Positions 17,472 through 23,126 of a stretch of DNA of 43,871 nucleotides are shown here, piece after piece; positions within the stretch are counted from its first letter, which is position 1; every line of letters starts with the position of its first letter. A model generated the notes under the pieces. The model was not told where the DNA came from. It saw only the letters and a program-made list of their open reading frames with translations, and searched no databases. The translations under genes and the position numbers were made by a program. The stretch comes from Rhodospirillales bacterium (GTDB lineage: Bacteria > Pseudomonadota > Alphaproteobacteria > CACIAM-22H2): assembly GCA_947445225.1 (NCBI GenBank), contig CANFCX010000008.1:1-43871 (forward strand). The letters are read 5' to 3'.

Positions 17472-18248
17472 ATGGCGGTGCGCGTGATTGCGGCGATGGC
17501 GGCGATGGTCTTCGCATCGGGCCTGGCGGCACAGGAGATGGTCGTTGTTCCCGCGGGACCGTTCACGATGGGCAGCAATGACGGGCCGGAGGATGAACGC
17601 CCCGCGCATCAAGTGGACCTGCCTTTGTTCCAGATCGACCGCCTGCCGGTGACCAACGTCGATTTCGCCTTGTTTCTCGAGGCGCGCGGTCCGGTCGCGG
17701 CCAACAACGCGCGGTATTACGATTTCGACGACAGCGATGCCCGCATCCATCGCGTCAACGGACGCTGGACCGCCGATGCGCCCTTTGCCAACCACCCGGC
17801 CATCGAACCAAGCTGGCTTGGCGCGCGCGAATATTGTCTGTGGCGGGGCAAACGCCTGCCCACCGAGGCCGAATGGGAAAAAGCGGCGCGCGGCACCGAT
17901 ATGCGGCGTTATCCCTGGGGCAACGAGCCGCCGAATCCGGCGCGGACGCGTTTCAATTCCGGCTGGACCGAAACCGCGCCCGCCGACGCCTATCCCGCCG
18001 GGGCCAGCCCCTATGGCGCGCTCGACATGGCCGGCAATGGCTGGGAATGGGTGTCGAGTCTCTATCTGCCCTATCCCTATCGCGCCGATGACGGCCGCGA
18101 GAACCCCACGGCCGCGGGCGCTCGCGGCACGCGCGGCGGCGGCGCGGATTCGCGAATCGAGGACATCACGACGACGCAACGCGGCCGCACCCTGTCGCGC
18201 GGCCCCACCGCCGGCCACCACAACATCGGCTTCCGCTGCGTGCGTTAG
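17472..18248 (+). CDS. Exported SUMF1/FGE-fold protein without the FGE catalytic cysteines
   Basis: A 258-residue protein with a signal peptide (about residues 1-20) and a full FGE-sulfatase (SUMF1) domain: VVVPAGPFTMGSN, DRLPVTNVDF, KRLPTEAEWEKAARG, YPWGNEPPN, DMAGNGWEW and the terminal GFRCVR. In true formylglycine-generating enzymes two cysteines sit in the late strand before the GFRC end. Here that stretch (GGGADSRIEDITTTQ) has none, so sulfatase activation is unlikely. The domain may instead bind a ligand or act in another modification, as in EgtB- or PvdO-like relatives. It is exported, as is the binding protein of the same operon. The role is unknown. Confidence 0.88.
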   Translation: MAVRVIAAMAAMVFASGLAAQEMVVVPAGPFTMGSNDGPEDERPAHQVDLPLFQIDRLPVTNVDFALFLEARGPVAANNARYYDFDDSDARIHRVNGRWTADAPFANHPAIEPSWLGAREYCLWRGKRLPTEAEWEKAARGTDMRRYPWGNEPPNPARTRFNSGWTETAPADAYPAGASPYGALDMAGNGWEWVSSLYLPYPYRADDGRENPTAAGARGTRGGGADSRIEDITTTQRGRTLSRGPTAGHHNIGFRCVR

Positions 18249-18261
18249 GGAGATGGCGTTC

Positions 18262-18762
18262 CTATTCCACCAGCTTGCGGAGGGTGCGGTAATAGATGAT
18301 TTCGCTTCCGCCGACTTCGAGCGACATCACCAGGTCACCCTTGCGGTGGGGAAGGCCGACGACGAGGAGGTCGCGGGTGACGATATCGATCCGCCAGGAT
18401 TCGCGGATTTGGGGCGATGCCGGATAAACGATCTCCATCCGGCCGGGGCGGGCCTCGTAACGATTCCAGGGCTGCCGTTCCAAGGTTTCCATTAGCCCCT
18501 GCCGGGTGAGCCCGGTCTGCCTTTCCCTGGACATGATCCAGTTGATGCGACCGTCTTCGAGCATCAGGAAATACTGGAAGGGAAGCGGCCAGGCGTTGAC
18601 GCGGTTGATTTCCTTGGCGACCGCGGCGGGATAGGGCATCAGCTCCCACGCCCCGATCACCTCCGCCGGCGCGGCGGCGCGGCCGAACGGATCCTCGGCC
18701 TTTGCCGGATTGGCGCCCAAGGCCAGGCATGCCAACAGCAACAAACCTAGGAATCGCGACAT
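18262..18762 (-). CDS. Small secreted protein, paralogue of the gene at 19598-20068
   Basis: A 166-residue protein with a clear signal peptide (MSRFLGLLLLACLALG..., cleavage after AKA near residue 22). The family is not recognised. The mature part has VIGAWELMPYP, FQYFLMLEDGRINWIM, RQTGLTRQGLMETL and RESWRIDIVTRDL. These align in order with the protein at 19598-20068. It probably forms a small periplasmic beta-rich domain. GGGAGAAG precedes the ATG at 18762; the open frame to 19041 upstream is a shadow of the methyltransferase. It follows the methyltransferase on the same strand and converges with the SUMF1 gene 13 bases away. Confidence 0.8.
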   Translation of the reverse strand: MSRFLGLLLLACLALGANPAKAEDPFGRAAAPAEVIGAWELMPYPAAVAKEINRVNAWPLPFQYFLMLEDGRINWIMSRERQTGLTRQGLMETLERQPWNRYEARPGRMEIVYPASPQIRESWRIDIVTRDLLVVGLPHRKGDLVMSLEVGGSEIIYYRTLRKLVE

Positions 18763-18833
18763 CAACCGGCTTCTCCCAGAAATGTCGGGGGCGGGGTTGC
18801 TTCCCGCCAGTCTAACAGGAAGGGCGGGGGTTC

Positions 18834-19478
18834 CTAAAGATGGTTGCGGATATACCAGCCGCCCCAGGCGAGCGGATCCTTGGGTACCTGCTCGCGCACC
18901 TGATCGGGGATGATGGTCTGAAGTTCGGTGACCAGGCCGGCGGGGCCCTCGGCATTGGTCAGAATGTAGACGCCGATGAAGCCGTGGATCAGGAAGGCGG
19001 TGATTCCTGGAAATGTTTGCAGTACTTCGTTGTGGCTCCAATCATCCTTCACATGGGCCTCGAAGGGGTTGGCGCCTTCGGCATCCTGCGGATATTTCAC
19101 GACCGGAATCGAAATCATGACATAGGGCGCGACCGAACGGGCGCGGTCGACCATGACCACCGCTTCCGCCTTGGTCATGTGTTCGACCATGTCGCCGAAG
19201 ATGACGAGATCCGCGGGCGCCACGCTCGCGAAGTCGAAATGGCGACAATCGGCGACCACGATCTTGTCGTACCGGTTCCTTAAGTTGAACTCCTCGACAT
19301 AGGGCTCCCACACCTCCACGCCGGTCCAACGCGCGCCGGGAAGATGGGCGGACAGCATGTTGTGATAGGTGCCGCTCCCGCAGCCGCAATCCACGATGGT
19401 GCGTATGGCGCCGGCGTCAAACAGCTTCATCGCCATCAGCGAGATATAGATTTTGCCCAGAACCGCGCTGGAGGACAT
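18834..19478 (-). CDS. Class I SAM-dependent methyltransferase
   Basis: A 214-residue methyltransferase. Motif I, IVDCGCGSGTYHNML, lies at residues 28-42. The acidic residue of motif II is in WTGVEVWEPY, and LVIFGDMVEHM (91-101) is the motif IV region. This is the Rossmann-fold layout of small-molecule or lipid methyltransferases. No signal peptide is seen, so it is cytoplasmic. The substrate cannot be read from the sequence. It lies between two genes for related secreted proteins on the same strand (gaps of 119 and 71 bases), which suggests a three-gene unit. Confidence 0.85.
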   Translation of the reverse strand: MSSSAVLGKIYISLMAMKLFDAGAIRTIVDCGCGSGTYHNMLSAHLPGARWTGVEVWEPYVEEFNLRNRYDKIVVADCRHFDFASVAPADLVIFGDMVEHMTKAEAVVMVDRARSVAPYVMISIPVVKYPQDAEGANPFEAHVKDDWSHNEVLQTFPGITAFLIHGFIGVYILTNAEGPAGLVTELQTIIPDQVREQVPKDPLAWGGWYIRNHL

Positions 19479-19597
19479 GGCTGAGGCTCCGAAGGGAAAG
19501 GGATACGGGCGGGAATCGCGATGTCGCTCAAACTATGCCGGCGATGGTTAACATCCCGTGCATACCAGGGCCGGCGCGGTCCCGCGTGTGGGCGGGC

Positions 19598-20068
19598 CTA
19601 GTCGGGCAACTTCCGCAGGTGCCGGGATCGGGTAATCCCGCCTTGGCCATCGTCACGCAACATGATCGCGTCGCCCACGCGGTGCTGGACGCCCCCGCCG
19701 GAGAAGTCCCGAGTGACCATGTGGACGGCCCAGATTTCGCGAAGCCCCGGGATCCGCGAATAGAAGATCGTCATCTTGCCGTCGCTCATCTGAAAGGCAT
19801 TGGGGGTAATCGGGTCGATCATCCGCATCATTTCGCGCTGGGTCAGCCCCGCCCGCCGCTCCGTCGCCGTCAGGGTGCCGATGCGCCCGGTGCCGAGGAT
19901 GACGAGATATTCAAATGGACCGGCGGCGCCGGGCGGGTAGGGCACGACTTCCCACGCCCCAACCAGATCGCCGGTCTCGGCGAAGCGGATATCGTCTCGA
20001 TTCTGCGCGGTCGCCGGTGTCGCGTTTAGGACCAGGGCCAGCAAAATCGACCCCAATAATCTCGGCAT
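19598..20068 (-). CDS. Small secreted protein, paralogue of the gene at 18262-18762
   Basis: A 156-residue protein with a signal peptide (cleavage after TATA near residue 21). Unrecognised family. Features shared in order with the downstream paralogue are LVGAWEVVPYP, FEYLVILGTGRI, RRAGLTQREMM, LREIWAVHMVTRDF and the C-terminal RHLRKL. Overall divergence is substantial, so the duplication is old. AGAGGGA precedes the ATG at 20068. It heads the group of secreted protein - methyltransferase - secreted protein. Confidence 0.8.
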   Translation of the reverse strand: MPRLLGSILLALVLNATPATAQNRDDIRFAETGDLVGAWEVVPYPPGAAGPFEYLVILGTGRIGTLTATERRAGLTQREMMRMIDPITPNAFQMSDGKMTIFYSRIPGLREIWAVHMVTRDFSGGGVQHRVGDAIMLRDDGQGGITRSRHLRKLPD

Positions 20069-20142
20069 GTGTGTGTCCCTCTTTCAAAGGGAAGCATAGG
20101 ACCGCCGGCCGCGAATGCAAATCGGCCGCGGGCGAGGATCGA

Positions 20143-21036
20143 TCAGCGCGCGGGGGCGGGTTCGAACACTTCCACGATGGCGGTCAACGTATCGAGTGTT
20201 TTCAGCATCGTTCCCGTGGCGCCGCCGATCGTGTACCAGCGCCCGGACATTACCGCGCCGGCAAGCCCGTGCCGTGGCGTGGGCAGGGCGGGCGCCTCGG
20301 CCCAGCTATCCGTCGTGGGATCGTAGACATCGTGGCCGGGAACGGTGTGCATCCCGTCGAGGCGGTCACCGCCGACGACATGGAGCTTCCCGTCGATGAA
20401 GGCGGCGGCGTGGTCGCTGCGTTTGTTCGGCATGTCGCGCAGCCGGGTCCATCGCCGCCGCCCGGTGTCCAGCACCTCCAATGTCGCGAGATTGGCGCGG
20501 TTCCAGCGGCCCCCGGCGACATAGATGCGATCCCCCAGAACCGCGGCCGCGGCATGTTCGCGTGGCGCCGGCAGGGGCGGCGCGTCCTCGATCCAGCGCG
20601 ATGTCGCCAGGTCGAACACACCGATCGCGGTGGGATCGGGACCAACGCCGCCGATTGAATACAGGCGCGCGCCAACCGTTACCATGGCCTGGGCCGCGCG
20701 CGGCGCTGGCATGTCGGGCAGCCTCTCCCAGGCGATGTCCTGTCGCGCATCGAATCGCCAGAACCCGCGTTGATCGGCGCGGTAGTCGAAATCGCGGTAG
20801 CCGCCGGCGATGTAGAGGAAGCCATCCGAGGCCGCCATGCCTATGTGATGCGTCGGAAAGGGGAGGAACGCGCGCTGCCAGCGCCCGGCGGCGACGTCCA
20901 AATATTCCAGGACGTCGCTGATGCCCTCCGCGAACAGCCCGCCGGCGACGTAGATGCGCCCCGACGCCGCCGCCGCGACGATCTGCGAACGCGGCGTCGG
21001 CATCGGTGTGACGATCGACCAGCTACCGGCGTCCAT
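20143..21036 (-). CDS. Kelch-repeat beta-propeller protein
   Basis: A 297-residue protein made almost wholly of six kelch blades. The double-glycine strands are IYVAGG, LYIAGG, LYSIGG, IYVAGG, LHVVGG and WYTIGG, each followed by the usual tryptophan (GRWQRA, SRWIED, RRWTRL, DSWAEA). It should form a closed propeller used for binding. No signal peptide is present with the chosen start (ATG at 21036, preceded by GGGAG five bases away), so it is probably cytoplasmic. The frame continues to 21099. It is divergent from ku, and a LexA-like motif lies 18 bp upstream of the start. Function unknown; a sialate-mutarotase-like role is possible but not supported by context. Confidence 0.85.
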   Translation of the reverse strand: MDAGSWSIVTPMPTPRSQIVAAAASGRIYVAGGLFAEGISDVLEYLDVAAGRWQRAFLPFPTHHIGMAASDGFLYIAGGYRDFDYRADQRGFWRFDARQDIAWERLPDMPAPRAAQAMVTVGARLYSIGGVGPDPTAIGVFDLATSRWIEDAPPLPAPREHAAAAVLGDRIYVAGGRWNRANLATLEVLDTGRRRWTRLRDMPNKRSDHAAAFIDGKLHVVGGDRLDGMHTVPGHDVYDPTTDSWAEAPALPTPRHGLAGAVMSGRWYTIGGATGTMLKTLDTLTAIVEVFEPAPAR

Positions 21037-21054
21037 CGTGCTCCCAAAACAAAT

Positions 21055-21069
21055 GTTCGCTGTCTGTTC
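21055..21069. promoter_or_regulatory. Candidate LexA (SOS) box between the kelch gene and ku
   Basis: GTTC-GCTGTCT-GTTC matches exactly the direct-repeat GTTC-N7-GTTC recognised by LexA in many Alphaproteobacteria. It lies 18 bp upstream of the kelch gene start and 88 bp upstream of ku, in the AT-richer divergent promoter region. Such an 8-base pattern would be expected roughly once by chance in a window of this size, so position is the main support. Confidence 0.45.
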
Positions 21070-21157
21070 GCGACAATATTTCGCCTGTTGATAACTCAAT
21101 TTTTTCCAATTGATTTGGTATTATGCCGCGGCGAGTTCATCCGGAAAAGGAGAACGC

Positions 21158-22012
21158 ATGGCCGCGCGCCCGTATTGGAAGGGTTACCTGAAGCTGTCGC
21201 TTGTTTCGTGCCCGATCGCCCTATACCCGGCGGCGTCGAGCACCGAACGCGTCTCCTTCAACCGCATCAACAAGAAAACCGGCAACCGGCTGAAGCAACA
21301 GCTTCTCGACGCGGAAACCGGCGAGGTCGTGGAGAAAGACGACATCGGGCGCGGCTACGAAATCGGCAAGGGCCAATATCTGCCGGTCGAGGACGAGGAA
21401 ATCGAAAAGATCCGGATTCCCAGTTCGCACACCATCGACATCAAAGGTTTTGTGCCGCGGGCGGAGATCGACAATCGCTATCTCGACACGTCCTATTACA
21501 TCGCGCCGACCGATCAGGTGGGGCAGGAGGCGTTCGCGGTCATTCGCGACACCATCAAGGCCAAGAACCTGGTGGCGCTCGGGCGCATCGTCCTGGCGCG
21601 GCGCGAGCGCGTGGCGATGCTCGAATCCTTCGACAAGGGGTTGCTGGCGACCTCGCTGCGCTACGCTTATGAGGTGCGGGATCAAAAGGGTTTCTTCGAG
21701 GATGTGCCGGATCTCAATTTGCCGCCGGAGATGAAGGAACTTGCCGCCCATATCGTCGACAACATGGCCACACATTTCGATCCGGCGAAATTCGAGGATC
21801 GGTACGAAAACGCGCTGGTGGAATTGCTCCGCGCCAAACAGGCGGGACACATCGTGGAGACCGCGCAGGATGAGCCGGCGCCGCATCGCGTCATCAACCT
21901 GATGGATGCGCTGCGCTCGAGCATCGCGGCCGAGACGCAGAAAAAACCGGCCGCGGCCAGCGCCAAGGTTCGGGCCAAGACCGCAATCGGGCAGAGGAAG
22001 ACCGGACGCTGA
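21158..22012 (+). CDS. ku: Non-homologous end-joining protein Ku
   Basis: A 284-residue bacterial Ku, which binds DNA double-strand ends as a homodimer and recruits LigD. The family opening RPYWKGYLKLSLVSCPIALYP is at residues 4-24. The beta-barrel core motifs SFNRINKKTG and RYLDTSYYIAPTDQ are present, as is the helical segment KAKNLVALGRIVLARRERV. The C-terminus is a short basic tail (KKPAAASAKVRAKTA). The ATG at 21158 follows AAAGGAGA at good spacing. Its stop overlaps the proposed CTG start of the BRCT/MerR/TPR gene, and ligD follows, so the three form one NHEJ operon. Confidence 0.96.
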   Translation: MAARPYWKGYLKLSLVSCPIALYPAASSTERVSFNRINKKTGNRLKQQLLDAETGEVVEKDDIGRGYEIGKGQYLPVEDEEIEKIRIPSSHTIDIKGFVPRAEIDNRYLDTSYYIAPTDQVGQEAFAVIRDTIKAKNLVALGRIVLARRERVAMLESFDKGLLATSLRYAYEVRDQKGFFEDVPDLNLPPEMKELAAHIVDNMATHFDPAKFEDRYENALVELLRAKQAGHIVETAQDEPAPHRVINLMDALRSSIAAETQKKPAAASAKVRAKTAIGQRKTGR

Positions 22013-23118
22013 CCCGGAAAGCCGCACCGGACAAGGCGGCGCTCGAAGGAATCGTCGCCTTTACCGGCCGGCTCGCCTCGATGAAGCGGGCCGATGCCTT
22101 CGCCCTGGTGCGTAAACATGGCGGAACGCCGCGCGAAGGCCTGACCAAACAGACCGGCGTGTTGATCGTCGGCCTGTTGGGCTGGCCGCTGCTCGACGAC
22201 GGCAAACCCTCCAACAGCCTGACCCAGGCCCACGCCCATGGTGTCCCGATCGCCAGCGAAAGGCAGTTCCTGGAATGGGTCGGCCGCGGCGTTCCCGAGG
22301 AACAGGCCAAGACCTATACGCGCGAGCAATTGGCGTCGCTGAGCAAACTTCCGCCCGAAATCATCGATCGTCTCGCCATGTTCGGGTTGATCGAGGCGCG
22401 CGACGGTTTGTACGGTTTCCGCGATCTCGCCGCCGCGCGCCAGGTGGCGGCGTTGCTGGCGGCGGGAACAAGTTTGTCGGCGATCACGCGCAGCCTCAAC
22501 GACATCCGCAAATGGCTACCGGACGCTGGGCTCGCCAATCTGCGCCTGTTTCCCGAATCAGCGGACCGCATCCTGGTCGAGCAATTGAAAGGCCGTACCG
22601 ACAAGACCGGCCAGTTCGTGCTGGATGTGGGCACCGCGCCGGACAACGCCGACGCCGTCTTCGATCAGGCCCAGGCCGCCGAAGCCGACGATGACACGGC
22701 GACGGCGGAGCGCCTCTATCGGCGGGTCATGAAGATCGATCCCGGGGACGCGGCGGCCGCGTTCAATCTGGGCAATCTTTTGCGCGCGCAGGGACGCGGC
22801 TCGGAGGCGGAGGCCGCCTATCGCGCCGCGGTGAACGCCGATTCAGCCTTCGCGGCGGCCTGGTACAACCTCGCCGATATTCTCGACGATCGCGGTCGTA
22901 CGCCCGACGCGGTGGATTGCCTGAAACGGGCGCTCGCCGCCGATCCCGGTTATGTCGACGCCATCTTCAACATGGGGTTGTTCCTGCAACGCTTGGACCG
23001 GCCGGCCGAGGCCGCGCCTTGGTGGCGGCGTTACCTCGATCTCGACGGCAGCTCGCCTTGGGCGGCGCGGGCCAAACGCGCGCTCAAATATTGCGAGATG
23101 CAGTTGGCCGGTTCCTGA
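22009..23118 (+). CDS. BRCT - MerR-like HTH - TPR protein of the NHEJ operon (probable CTG start)
   Basis: A three-domain protein between ku and ligD. With a CTG start at 22009 it has 369 residues: a BRCT domain (about 12-95; IVAFTGRLASMKRADA, TGVLIVGLLGWPLLDD), a MerR-like winged helix (about 102-160; YTREQLASLSKLPPEIIDRL, LYGFRDLAAARQVAALLAAGTSLSAI) and three to four TPRs (about 225-360). BRCT domains bind DNA ends or phosphopeptides, so a role in NHEJ complex assembly or control is likely but inferred. The first in-frame ATG (22081) would remove the first BRCT strand (GIVAFTG). GAGGAAG at 21994-22000 is well placed for the CTG, which overlaps the ku stop (CTGA). A -1 frameshift from ku is an alternative. 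ligD starts 9 bases after its stop. Confidence 0.82.
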   Translation: MTRKAAPDKAALEGIVAFTGRLASMKRADAFALVRKHGGTPREGLTKQTGVLIVGLLGWPLLDDGKPSNSLTQAHAHGVPIASERQFLEWVGRGVPEEQAKTYTREQLASLSKLPPEIIDRLAMFGLIEARDGLYGFRDLAAARQVAALLAAGTSLSAITRSLNDIRKWLPDAGLANLRLFPESADRILVEQLKGRTDKTGQFVLDVGTAPDNADAVFDQAQAAEADDDTATAERLYRRVMKIDPGDAAAAFNLGNLLRAQGRGSEAEAAYRAAVNADSAFAAAWYNLADILDDRGRTPDAVDCLKRALAADPGYVDAIFNMGLFLQRLDRPAEAAPWWRRYLDLDGSSPWAARAKRALKYCEMQLAGS

Positions 23119-23126
23119 GCAGGCCG

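Noticed and set aside
17472-18248. Calling the SUMF1-fold gene a formylglycine-generating enzyme
   Set aside because: The active-site cysteines are absent from the corresponding strand and no sulfatase gene is nearby.
18763-19041. N-terminal extension of the secreted protein at 18262-18762
   Set aside because: It overlaps the methyltransferase gene and lacks protein-like composition; a signal peptide and ribosome-binding site mark the ATG at 18762.
22917-23126. N-terminal extension of LigD to 22917
   Set aside because: It lies inside the TPR gene and looks like frame-shifted TPR sequence; the GTG at 23127 gives the normal family length.
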